Shown here one piece after another: positions 14,826 through 26,800 of a DNA stretch of 64,000 bases; positions within the stretch are counted from its first letter, which is position 1, and every line of letters starts with the position of its first letter. The notes below the pieces were generated by a model, which was not told the DNA's origin, did no database searches, and saw only the letters and a program-made list of their open reading frames with translations. A program made the position numbers and the translations under genes. The DNA comes from Todiramphus chloris collaris (taxonomy: Eukaryota > Chordata > Aves > Coraciiformes > Alcedinidae), in contig JANVCC010000062.1 in the NCBI GenBank assembly GCA_025345505.1, positions 13,866,809 to 13,930,808 of the forward strand. The letters are read 5' to 3'.

Positions 14826-17167
14826 TCAGACTTTGTGCTCCAGATAAAAGCAAAGCATTTTATATCATATTGACATTTCACAAACAAACAAAATCATACC
14901 TCAAAATAAACAAAATGAAGACTCAGAAGTTTCATATAAAAAAAAAAAATCAGCCCAAACAAACTAGTGACAACATGAACAAAAAAATTACATGGCAGAG
15001 AAAGTTTTGTGGCAGAAAGGAAGGAGCAGGGGAATGCCATAAAGATCTTTTCTAATTATGCTAATACCTGTCAAACTCCTGCTGAAGACTTGACATAAAA
15101 TACATTCTACTATAGCCTGTTTGGTCACTGAGAATAGTTCTGTACTGCTTATTTATTACTTCCTCTCACTGTGCTCTGTTTCATCTTTTCATGCTTGTCC
15201 TTCACCCAACCTGCCAGGCTCCTTCTTGTAACCTTTCTTCAGTCCGGTCACCACCGGAGGAAGGCTGCATTTTCCTGGCACAGTTGCTGACAGTTGGTGA
15301 ACACCCAAATGACAGCCTTCCCTGCTTTGACCAATTCATGCAGTCAAGGTAAAGAGCCAAGTACTCTGCAGGTGAGTGCCCATGGAATAGAGAACAAAAC
15401 TCCCAGCTCTACCTGTATGTTCCAGAAGAGATACAGTGTGAGAGGGAAAAGGTTTAGTGAACTGAGTGAGCGAGATGAAGTGGTCACAGCTATGAAGAGT
15501 TAGGGAGCTGCTGGAGTACAGAAGTTGCTAGATGCTGGAAGAAATGAGTCTTAAGAGCTAGAGATGGGCCATTTTTCCTAAGACTCTGAATTTGCACTCA
15601 ACGATGCTAGTTCTGTAAGGCATCTCCATGCACAATCTTCCCACTTGAAGATGTGATACGTAAAATTAAATTTTATTGAGTTTTGCAGTAACATAACCAA
15701 TTTTCACAATTGTTCACAATTATCTGTGTAAATCTTGAAATTTGCTACCATGCTCCACAAAGCACAGGAGACACTTGCAGCCATCTTTGTCTTGTTTGAC
15801 CACATGTTTGCACAGTCGCCAACAAAAGCAGCTGCAACTCCTCAGGAGCCCCCTGAGAACATACCTTATTTTCTCCCACATCTTAAATGTCTTCTAGGAA
15901 TCCTCCTCCACCAGCATCAACCTTGCAGTGAAGTAGACTGCGCACAGTTTTCACAGAGCTCACCTCTGTGTCACCTTGCTTAACCAAGACAAAAAGCTGA
16001 GCTTTGTTCCCCATGCGCTCCATTCCCCCATTAGTAGATGTTTCAGATCAGCTGAAAGTTGCTGGGTTTACATGAACTTTTCCCTCCATCTTGGATAAAT
16101 TCCTGTTCTCCACTCCCTTAATAAAAGTTGCCTCCTCCCTATGTAAGGAAACAGCTTCTCTGTTGAATATTACCGCTCCACCAGTGCTCCACTATTGCTG
16201 ACACACGTCTAGGCTTGCTGAAATCTGCAGGATGTTTCCACAGCACTATTTCTTGTAAGTATTTTTGATTAGCTTCATCATATTACACCACTAACAATCT
16301 TGTTCCCATACTGGTAATCTTTACTTAAGTGGGCATTTTCAGGGAAAGGTTAAATGAAATAAATAAAGGCTTGCCTGCTTAATTTCAATATTATAATTAC
16401 CTTCAAAACAACATTATCACACAATAGGGCTGCTTATTATTAAAACTAATTCCTGGGGCTTGGGAATAGATAGCATTTGGAAAGAAGTTAAATGATCATT
16501 TACACTATATTAAGGAGTTTAATTTACTTCAAATACCCATCATACCGTTTCTGTAAACAGATAAAGGTTTTATGGCCTGTTTCCAAGTCTCAACTTGACC
16601 CTTGCGGGTCCTTTTCTGTTCTTTAACTGCAGAAAAATAAGCTAGAGTCCCAAGCTATCAACATGCTATTTTTATGTTTGTAAGACAGTGCCTGGTATTT
16701 TGGTAGTGCAGTTTCATCCATAGATCCAAAAAACACTTTAGTAAGATGAACAAGACTCCTACAGAGAATCAGGGAAGACTAAAATGACTAGCCTAAGATC
16801 ACACAGAAAACTAACGGCAGAGATGTGAACAGAACGGATCCAAAGTGACTGAGACAAGCTTTAAATTACTGTATATTTTCTGAAAGAGGAGAAATTCTAG
16901 CCTAAAAGGTAAATTCTCTAGAGGAAAGCTATTTAAGTAAACTAGGAAAAGAAAATTAAAGTTGTCAAATATAAATACAAGATACTATAATTAGTGTGAC
17001 AATATAATTAGATCACTGGGTGGAAAGAGGTTCTTAATTCACAGCTTGTTTAAATACATGTCACAACAATAGGTTCTTGTAAGCTACTAATGTGCAATTA
17101 AAGTTCCTGTTATTTACCAGGAAAAACTAACTGGTGAAAAGAAGAAATAATAAATATAAAAGTATTT

Positions 17168-17226
17168 TTTAGTATACATATGTATATATATATATGTACA
17201 TATATAAATATTTATATATAAATGCT
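17168..17226. repeat. AT-rich TA/ATAT tract
   Basis: This is an imperfect TA-rich tract with TATATATATATA and TATATAAATA pieces. It is a simple repeat in the large intron, shortly before the diverged CR1 tail. Confidence 0.85.
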
Positions 17227-17664
17227 TGGAAAAAAAACCCCAAACAAACAAAATGAAAACCAAATTCCAGCCAAAGCAAGAAAAGTGATGCTATAATGCT
17301 GGGCTGATGCTGTACACTGAATCTTAGCCCAGGATTTTCAAGATGAGGTTATGAACTAGCACTAAGAAAAGCTGTAACAAGACCACTGACTGAAACAGTA
17401 GTGACATCAACAGTACAGCTCTAACAAAGCTAAATGAGGTGAATTTAAATCTTTCAGATTGAATGACAAAATGCTCCTCTGGAGTTTGGTGCCAGCTTGG
17501 GCAGCTTTGCTCAAAGTGGGAGTGTAACAAACTGGTCAGTTGCCAAAATCTTTTAAACAGCCTTATCACATGAATGTGTGTCCAACTCCTGGACCAGAGC
17601 TGATCAAACACTGTGACAGGTGCAAGTCAGGGTTGCATTTTTCAAGAGGAAAAATGTATTCCCT

Positions 17665-17853
17665 TTGAGGATGATGAAGCACTGGGACAGGCTGCCCAGA
17701 AAAGCTGTGGAGTCTCCTTCTCTGGAGACTTTTAAAACCCACCTGGATGTGATTCTGTGCAACCTGCTGTAGGTGACTCTGCTTCTAGCAGGGAGGTTGG
17801 ACTAGATGAACCCCAGAGGTCCTTTCCAATCCCTACCATTCTGTGATCCTATT
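17665..17853 (+). mobile_element. CR1 LINE 3' end fragment, diverged
   Basis: This is a short CR1 tail of about 190 bp. It contains the remnants of the ORF2 end (GGACAGGCTGCCCAGAAAAG, then a TCTCTGGAGACTT segment), a 3' UTR with GGTTGGACTAGATGAACC and an end resembling CATTCTGTGATCCTA. It belongs to a different, more diverged subfamily than the copy at 20.5-22 kb, since its 3' UTR wording differs. It is severely 5' truncated, as is typical, and lies antisense in the same SLC10A7 intron. Confidence 0.88.
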
Positions 17854-20469
17854 CCCGCACCCTCCAAAGAAAGAGGAAATGTGGTACCCAGACGGGTGAG
17901 ACAACAGCATCTCACCTGACCAGGACTACAGAGAGCTGTGGTACAGAAGGGAGGAAGCACCAAGATCATCACACAGATATCCCTTATAAACAAGGTCATT
18001 GATATTCCCATTGTTTTACCCTGAATTTCCCTCTGGTATTCAGAGTCTCTTTTTCTTTTTCTGTTTTTATTTTCTCTCTTCCTCCTTTTAACTCCTCTTC
18101 ACCAGGCCCAAGCTTCTAGCCTGCTTGGTTTTGCTTCCCAAGACCTTTGATTGTGCTCACTTGCAGTAGTGTATATTTTGGGTACCTCCACTAAAATCAC
18201 AGTCCTGCTGCAACTGAGAACAGCAAGTTAAGCCATTTCATTTCCTCCCTGTCTGCGTCCTCACTCAGCCCACTTCAGGTAAGGACTTTGCAAACCTGAG
18301 GAAAAGCTATTGAGAGAAATGCTCTTTATCCGTGACCTTCAACAAGGGCAAAGAAGAGTGAGAGGACTCCCCTTTACAGGCTGGCACAAGAAAGCCCTGT
18401 TTACTCTCCATCACTCCAGGGTATTCCAGCTTGGCTCCAAGGCCATGGTTCATCAGTCCTGGTCACTGGCCACTGTTTCTCTAGTAGCCTGCACAACCGA
18501 AAGCCATTTATCCTTCCTCCAGCTTTGCACCCCGTGTAACCTCCCAGTCCTCCCCTTTCCCCTTTGCTACATTCATATTTTGTAGTCACCTTCTTAAAAG
18601 GCCCATGAAAATATTATGCTGCACTTCACTACATTTAGTTAACTGTAAAATAATAATAATAAAAAATCCTACAAGATTTGAAGGTATTTTTAAGAGAATT
18701 TAAATATAGGACTCTTTTCATCTAGCTATCACTGCAGTAATATAAATGAAGCAAATTAATTTTAATGCTCCAAGGTACTGATTCTGTGTCACTGTCACTG
18801 ACAGGATCCAACTAGACTTTATGAGATGGCATTTGACTTTATGGAAGTGAGCACTATGCACGCATTTACAATTTTACAGGGACTTTAAGCTGTCATGCTG
18901 AAAAATGTTTATAAAACATTAATCAAAAAATGCCTCTTTAATACAATGCATTGTCTGAGAGATGTTAGAAGGCACATATTGTAAATGGATTCTTTTTCTG
19001 ACTAAAGTAATTTCTACCAAAAGCCTTTCCCCACTGCTATACAAGTACACAGTGTGGAGAGATAAAGAGCACTTTCTCAGCACATTACTACCTGATCCAA
19101 ACACTTGGGAAATCACTAATGTACAGCATGCCATATTTCCATGTCACACATGACACATTTGTCTAAAATTACCCAACAGAGTTTGACATTGCAGCATATT
19201 CCATAGCAGAGCTTTCAACTGACATCTGCCAAGTAAGAACTTCAAGTAGGAGCTTTCTTCTTCTAACAAGCAAGTAAGAGTTTTCTTTTATCCTATACCC
19301 ATGATGGAAGTGATAAAACAGTAAGTACTGGAAATCAGGGTTTCTTTCTATGTTAATATGTTTATTTTATGCTCGCTGAATGTGTAAGCTCCCCTTAAAG
19401 CACTGTTTCATCATCTGCTGTTTTCTATCACATTGCAGTGGGTTCTGAGAACTTAATAGAACATTTTTATTACCACCAAAGCATAGGCCATTATCCCTCA
19501 CACCCAAAGCAGAATTATTGCTAGATGCTCTACTTACATACTTCACTGTATAGGTTTTTCCCCTTCAGTGTCTTCATAACAAACAATTTATCCTATAATT
19601 TTACTGCTTACATTACTGAAACACATTCTGAATCACAAAATGCTGCAGCATTTCTTCTTAGGGGAAAAAAAAGGTTTGGCACAAAACAAAGAGGTCATCA
19701 CTAGGGCTTGTGGAACCACCAGGCATTCAGGAATCAGAATGGCAAACAACCCTCTCAAAAAGGCAGTGCAAATACTTGGAAGAAAAGCCTTAGCCTCTGG
19801 ATTTTCCTCTCCCTTCTACTCAACTATACATTTCATAACTCTCAATTTCCATAATCTTCAAGTGCAATATACAAAATTAGTCAAGTGTACGATGGTATCT
19901 TCCCTGACATTCTCCATGCTACTCTCTGATGCTTTGTGGCACTCTGCTTCAGTCCCACCTTGGTGACACAGCCTAGTGTTACCGTGTAAACCTGACATTT
20001 GTTGGTAGGTATGAAAAGATCATCCATTAGCACAACCACAACTGCCTCCAGGTGATAGGACACTCGGTCTCTGGCTGGGAAGGACATGCAATGTTTCTAG
20101 CAGTTAAGACTACGTTCCCCTTGCCTTTTTGCCCACATACACGCTGTATGAAGACTTGTGCTTAAAATATTTGCAAGAAAAAAAAAAGATTTTTTTTTTT
20201 TTTCAGTATGTTTTCAGATTCCAGGTCAGTGAAAAATGTAATGGAAAGTAAAAAACAGGCTGACAAAGTGGTAAAACCAAACATCTGAGGGGGAGGTTTT
20301 ACAGAGGACTGACAGATTAAGGGAATCTGAAAGAGCTGCAGGGGAAAACTGCAAAGTGGAGGGCTGCCTAGGTCAGTTTGGAGGTCTGCGTGGACCATAA
20401 TCTTCAAAAACATTTTTGCCTTCATCCCCTCTCCTTGGGAAAAAACAAGGAATTACCAGAATATCTAAC

Positions 20470-21968
20470 AAGCCCTCACATTATGAGCTGGCACAGGTCA
20501 TTGCCAGATCACTCTCCATTATCTATAGTAAGTCACGGCACACAGGAGAGGTGCCTGGGGACTGGAGGAGGGCAAACATCACCCCAATCTTCAAGAGGGG
20601 CAAGAAGGAGGACCCTGGTAACTATAGACCGGTCGGCCTCACCTCCATCCCTGGAAAATAATGGAGCAAGTTATCCTTGACACTATCCTTAGGCATGTCA
20701 AGGACAAGAGGGTCATCAGGAGCAATCAACATGGTTTTATCAAGGGGAGGTCATGTTTGATCAACCTGATAACCTTTTACGAGGACATAACCAGGTGGAT
20801 AGATGATGGTAGAGCAGTGGATGTGCTTTTTCTTGCTTTCTCTAAGGCATTTGACACTGTCTCCCACAGCATCCTTCTTGCTAAACTGAGACAGTGTGGT
20901 CTGCTTGATCAGGTAGTGAGGTGGATTGGGAATTGGTTGAAAGAAAGAAGCCAGAGGACTGTGGTCAATGGGACGGAGTCCAGCTGGAGGCCTGGAAGCA
21001 GTGGGGTTCCACAGGGGTCGGTGCTGGGACCGGTTCTGTTTAACTTGTTCATCAGTGACCTGGATAAGGGCACAGAGAGCACTGTCAGCAAGTTTGCTGA
21101 TGATACCAAGCTGGGTGGAGTGTCCGACACCCCAGGAGGCTGTGCTGCCATTCAGCAAGACCTGGACAGGCTGGAGGGTTGGGCAGGAAGAAATGTGATG
21201 AAAGTCAATAAGGGCAGTGCAGAGTCCTGCACCTGGGAAAGAACAACCCCAGGTATCAGTATAGGTTGGGGACTGAGCTGTTGGAAGTCAGTGAAGGGGA
21301 AAAGGACCTGGGGGTCCTGGCTGATGGGAGGCTGACCATGAGCCAGCAGTGTGCTCTTGTGGCCAAGAGGGCCAATGCCATCCTGGGCTGTATTAGAAGG
21401 GGTGTAGCTAGTAGGTCCTGCCCCTCTACTCTGCCCTAGTGAGGCCACATCTGGAATACTGCGTCCAGTTCTGGGCCCCCCAGTTCAAGAAGGACATGGA
21501 ACTGCTGGAGAGGGTCCAGCGCAGGGCTACAAAGATGATTAAGGGAGTGGAACATCTCTCTTATGAGGATGGACTGAGGGAGCTGGGGCTTTTTAGCTTA
21601 GGGAAAAGAAGACTAAGGGGTGATTTATTCCGTATTTATAAATATATGAAGGGTGAGTGCCGGGAAGATGGAGCCAGGCTCTTCTCGGTGATGCCCAAGG
21701 ATAGGACAAGGGGTAATGGGTTGAAGCTGAGGCACAGGAAGTTTCATGTCAACAGAAGGAAAACTTTTTTCACAGTGAGGGTGCCGGAACACTGGAACAG
21801 GCTGCCCGGGGGGGTTGTGGAGTGTCCCTCTCTGGAGATGAAATTCAAGACCCGCCTGGATGCGTTCCTGTGTGACCTGGTCTAGGTGATCCTGCTCTGG
21901 CAGGGGGGCTGGACTAGATGATCTCTCGAGGTCCCTTCCAGCCCTTGACATTCTATGATTCTATCATT
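20470..21968 (+). mobile_element. 5'-truncated CR1 LINE retrotransposon
   Basis: This is a non-LTR retrotransposon copy of the CR1 clade, about 1.5 kb. It lacks ORF1, the endonuclease domain and the start of the reverse transcriptase. It retains most of the RT, the C-terminal region of ORF2, a stop at 21883-21885, a short 3' UTR (GGACTAGATGATCTC region) and a terminal repeat-type tail, ATTCTATGATTCTATCATT. There is no poly(A), which is typical for CR1. It sits in an SLC10A7 intron in antisense orientation. The 5' boundary is approximate, because the sequence fades into non-CR1 text around 20440-20480. The reading frame has few breaks, which suggests moderate rather than ancient age. Confidence 0.95.
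20476..21885 (+). pseudogene. CR1 ORF2 (reverse transcriptase and C-terminal region), frameshifted
   Basis: The fragment encodes an RNA-dependent DNA polymerase of the LINE type. Visible motifs in order are GEVPGDW and [13 protein letters not shown] (up to about 20658), [20 protein letters not shown] (motif A), [14 protein letters not shown] (motif B) and [10 protein letters not shown] (motif C; the FADD codons are at 21093-21104). The downstream part has [23 protein letters not shown] and the C-terminal [11 protein letters not shown]. Three breaks disable it. A one-base loss near 20657 causes a shift at PGK. A second loss near 21215 (the KGS/AES region) changes frame again. A deletion of about 13 bases near 21416-21419, judged from the usual CR1 pattern, shifts it back. 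The segment 20661-21335 is the longest open piece. No function is expected. Confidence 0.92.
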
Positions 21969-23790
21969 ATATGAAATGACTTACCTCTTTTAGAGAACTA
22001 GCATTATTGGGAAGGCTCTGTACTGAATCGAAGTGATGAAGTCACATATTGGCCATATAATTATGCTAGGATGCAAGAATTTCACTGAGACTCACACTGT
22101 GTTCTAAAAGTCTGGACAGGTCTAACATTTAAATAAAGAAGGAGAAGAAGGAAGAGAAATTAATGAGAAATAAGATATTTCTTTTGCCATAACTGTAACA
22201 AGAATTAAGAAAAAAAAAAGAGAGAAGCTAATGTGTTTTAAAAGCTTTTACTAATTCTTGTTCTTCAGGTAACTGTCTCACTGCACTCATCCCAGAGATC
22301 AGCAATTTAAGTGCAACACAAGTGCAGTTACTGTGAAACAGCACATTTTGATACAGTTGAAGTTTTAAGTAAATAAAACTGTAAAAGCTGGGAGGGAGGA
22401 GAAAGAAAGTACAGTTTGTCTATTTCTGGGTTTTCAACGGGTGCATTCAGATTGGAAGTGATGTTTAATGAACAACACCAGCAATCTTACCAGATGCTAA
22501 CAGTGAAACATTTAACATGACAAGGAAGACCAGACCATTCCACTCCAAACCACCTCCACCTGTCTGATAATATGGGAGTAGTAATTAGTTAACAGGGAAT
22601 CCAAGAACAACTTGAACCACCCTAAGTCTTATTTTAAATGCGACTTATCCTTAATTTGGCACCACTATGTGAGCAGAGCAACACTGTAAGCTGATCCTTG
22701 CACTTCAGTGCTTTTTTTGTTGCTTGGGTGTCAGTTCACTCTTCATACACACACCATACTCAAGGCACAGGGTCAATTCTTCCTTGTGATTCACTAGCAA
22801 TATCTAAGCTATGAAGTTTAGTCAGAATTTAAACGCTTCCTTCCCTTCTCTATAATTTGCATAGCTAACACTTTTTGAAGGTCTAATACGTTAGACCTGC
22901 TAATGAAAGGAATTCTGCACAAAGAGATTGACAAATATCCTAAACCCAAGAAATTGATATTTGATTAATTTGATTATTTCCTTGAACATCACTTCCCTTT
23001 CCACACGTAACTGAGGCTAAGATTTCTCTGCCTTAACAGTTTTGACTATGTGGATTTACACGTATTATTAAAAAAGCCACTATAAACATATTTTATAGTT
23101 GGTCTTATTCTATTTGTAAACACAAATAGGAAAGGCTTATGCTCCAAACTGATTCAATACTATTTTTTGATTAGATTTTTTTAAAAGCTATTTTCCTACT
23201 AAAATCTTGATGCAAAGGAAAACACGATACATAAATTCATTATAAATGGTAAATCCAGAAAAGACTTCTTTTCTTAAAAAAAAAAAAATTAAAAAAAAAT
23301 TGTTAGGAATACTAGCATTTCCCCCCCCTCTGCCCCCTCCCCCCTTAATTCTTTCTTCTTCTTGTTTCTGTGTCCAAGAAAAGAAGGTATGAGGCCAGAA
23401 AAGCTTTAATGCTCCAGCCATTTGAGAAGGCATCTTGAGAAAACAGCTCATTACCTAGAAATACTGAGGGACACTATTCCCTATTTTAAAACTCTTTGGA
23501 CTAGGGTTATGTGCTTGCAGTGGTCATGGCAGATTTTAGGAGGATCCTTCTTCCAGATTCGCAAGACTATCCTGTAAATAGCAGGTTTCTAAATTTTGCT
23601 GCTGTTGCTTTTTCACATTTTTGCACCCACTGTTTTAGAAGTGTCTGGAGTCAGCAGCTCAGACTGGCTGACAGAAGGAGCACTGAAAGCAGCAAATGTA
23701 GATGCAACTCTCTCAGGGAGACTCAACATCATCTTCAATACTCGCCAGCTTTAGTTCGGGTGACACTTGTAGCCTCTGCCAGCTTGAGGT

Positions 23791-23810
23791 AAAAAAAAAA
23801 AAAAAAAAAA
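23791..23810 (+). repeat. Poly-A homopolymer, 20 bases
   Basis: This is a run of 20 A in the large SLC10A7 intron; no adjacent retrocopy is recognised. Confidence 0.95.
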
Positions 23811-26800
23811 GGAGAAATCTTGAGTCATGTCCAAACGTGGATCTTCCCGAGGGTAACCTGTCAGCTGTCTGCTGCATATAATGTAGTTTCTTAAAGTAGA
23901 TAAATTAACTTTAACTGTTTTTGCTGGGGAGGGAGGGCTCTTTTGTCATTATAATTTTACAGATGGATACGTATGTTTATTTTTTTTTATTATTATTATA
24001 AAGAGGTATGAGCTTGCTGTCATTAAAAACCTGCAATCTGGTTTTTAGTGTCTGATCCAATTACGTGTACATCTGGGAAGACACACAACCAAATAAATAA
24101 TTGGAGAGGTGCAACTCTGAAATGACAATTGTTATTCATCGATCTCTTTCTGCAAGTCGAGATTGAGAGATGTAAACTTCAAGTGAATGAGATCTCCTGG
24201 GTGAGATTCTTCAGTTCAAACACAGTAAACAACTGTTGTCCTCTGATGCACATTTTAGTACTGCTGGAGGCAAACTTTCTAAATATTAATAAAAAACCTA
24301 CTACTGGCAGAGTATATAGATGAAAAGGAAGCCCTGGGAGCTGGTACAGAATTTCTTGCCACATTCTAAGTCTAATCAAAGAAACATACATTTCAAGTCA
24401 GAAAGGAGAGGAGATCCCCTAATTTACTCTAGTATTTCCCCTTCTAGAACCATAGAGAGGTCAAAGTTGAGTAAATTGCAATAGGTTAGATGTGCTATAC
24501 TGTGAATCTTGTAATTAAAAAATCCCAAACAATGGAGAATCAGGTACTCTGTGTCCCAAAGTCACTGTGACATGCCACTTTCTACCTTCAGACTGACCTG
24601 CCAGTACATGTCCTTCCTGAAAATAATGCTCCTGGGGATGTTCTGGTCTGAAGGAGACAAACAGAGTGTGCTTGCCTAGCCATGTCTATTGAGTAGGAAG
24701 GAAAAAATCAGAGAGATGCTCTGGCACTATCCCAGCGACCACCGCTTACTCCAAACTGTCAGCTTGACTTCTTGTGCAGATAAACCCATCAGGTGAGCGG
24801 TGGCCTTAGTATTACAAAAATGCTTACACATGCAAAATGGCACCTCTGCCTAGTGTGGATGTGTCTGTGCAAGCAGGGAACATTCACGCTATTGCCAATT
24901 ACAGAAATCTTCAAGTGAATATTTGGTTATGCTGATATTCTGATATGGCAGCTAGAAATACCAGCATTTCCCAGGCATTTTTGGGGATCTACTGAGAAAA
25001 AAAAGACATGCCAATTACACAGTAATAACCTGACTGATAACACTGTTTGGTAAGAACCAAAAGTTGGTTCTAGAAGACTGATGAGCTAGGAAAGGCAATA
25101 CACCTGCCCTCAAGATGGGCTACAAAGAAAAGATGCTAGCATGAGAGAAATGCAGTAGATCCAGGTGAGCATGTGCTCTCCCCAATATCATCTCGTGTAA
25201 CACGAATCCCTCAGTTCTTATTTTTCAGAGAGAGAGAAGGGACAAAGGGAAGGGGATTCACAGAGCAGAGGAAAAACCCCAGGCAATCACTTGCAGCTCC
25301 TTCCAAGCAAATGCTGGGTGATGACTGAAAAGATGAGAAAACCTTTCCGTTTTGACACAACAAGTCAGAGTACCAAAACTCCCTCCCACTAAATCCCCTG
25401 GGGTCTGAGAAAAAGGAATGGGGAAGAGTTTCTAAATCTGGCAGTAGTGAGGGGTACATATTGGCCCAGGCACAGCCTCCACAAGACACTCACTCTTTCA
25501 AGCATCTTCCTTCCATCAGCTTCCCCTCTGCCCACAGGGTCAACACCCACCAATTCTAGGCAAAGGAGTAGCCAGATCATGTTCACTTACATTGCTGTAT
25601 TGGACACTCAGGGAAGAAAGGAGATTTAAAGTCTATAGCAGGTAAGAAAATATGCAAATTCCAGCAGTAATAACATCAAGAAGCATGACAGGATGCCAGC
25701 AGTAACATCATCTGTTCGACACTCACAGGAAAATTTTAGAAGTAGAAGAGACCGTATCAAAAGTCTTGTTCTTGAAAACTTTCAGAGAGCAATTAACCAG
25801 AACTATTTTCTAGGACTTTATGCAAAAGTCAGAGGAATTATTCACACATTTATAGCTAGTCACAGTTAGCACCTTGATGAATAATCGCCTTAGAGGACAA
25901 TTCTCTGCCAGAAGCAGAGAAAAACCACCACATTTCTAAAATACGGGCAACACACTCACTTTCACCATCTTACTTTCTGTGATAGGATTACTAAGAGATC
26001 CCTCCTTTTTAAAATAAAAATTATCCACCTTTTATGTTAACACAAATGAGAACACTGTCATTTTTCTGTCTAAAGCAGAAAGGTAGTTATCACCACACAG
26101 TAAGAAGAGTCTGCACTTGATTACTACAGCATTTCAGAGTTTGAGTACAGGAAAAAGCCAGCTGAAGCAAAAACCCAGCTAACATTAAACAGCAGTGGTT
26201 TAGTCTGTGCAAATGTATTATTTATCTCTGAAAAATCTCATAGAAAACATGAGCAAACTCTAGATAGCTGTGAGCAGATTGAAGCTATACTGAGCATGAT
26301 GCACCCTGTCCCACTGTGCAGCTGGGGAACTCGGGGCAAGGCACGGGCTGATTAATCCACTGCCTCCATGAGCTGCTCACGGAAAACTGAGCTGCCTGGG
26401 AATCTCCTCGTGCATTACAGCAGGCTTCCAAGAATTGTTTGAGTCCTGGCTAGCAGCTCCCTGCCACTGCAGTAACAAGCTGAGCATTTAGAAAATAAAC
26501 CTGAACTAAATTAATACAAAAGAAAGTTAGCGCTTGGCCTTTTATTTGCAAAATGAACTGTATTCTTTCCTGAAAGGGTTTTGTAGCCCAGAAACGTCCA
26601 TCATATTACTTTAAGACTCTGCATCACAAACAATGTCCTGATTTTATTAGAAGGTGGGGTTATTTTTGTTGTTTTGTTTTGCTTTTTTTTTAACCAATAT
26701 TTTGTTCACCATACCTACAGTACCAACGTTTGCACTTGCGACAGCCAAAACAGGCAGCAGTATTCCATTTTTTTGTTGATAAAATAATTTTACGTTGTAA

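Noticed and set aside
20751-21158. Minus-strand open frames of 80-135 codons within the CR1 copy
   Set aside because: Shadows of the CR1 reverse transcriptase on the opposite strand.
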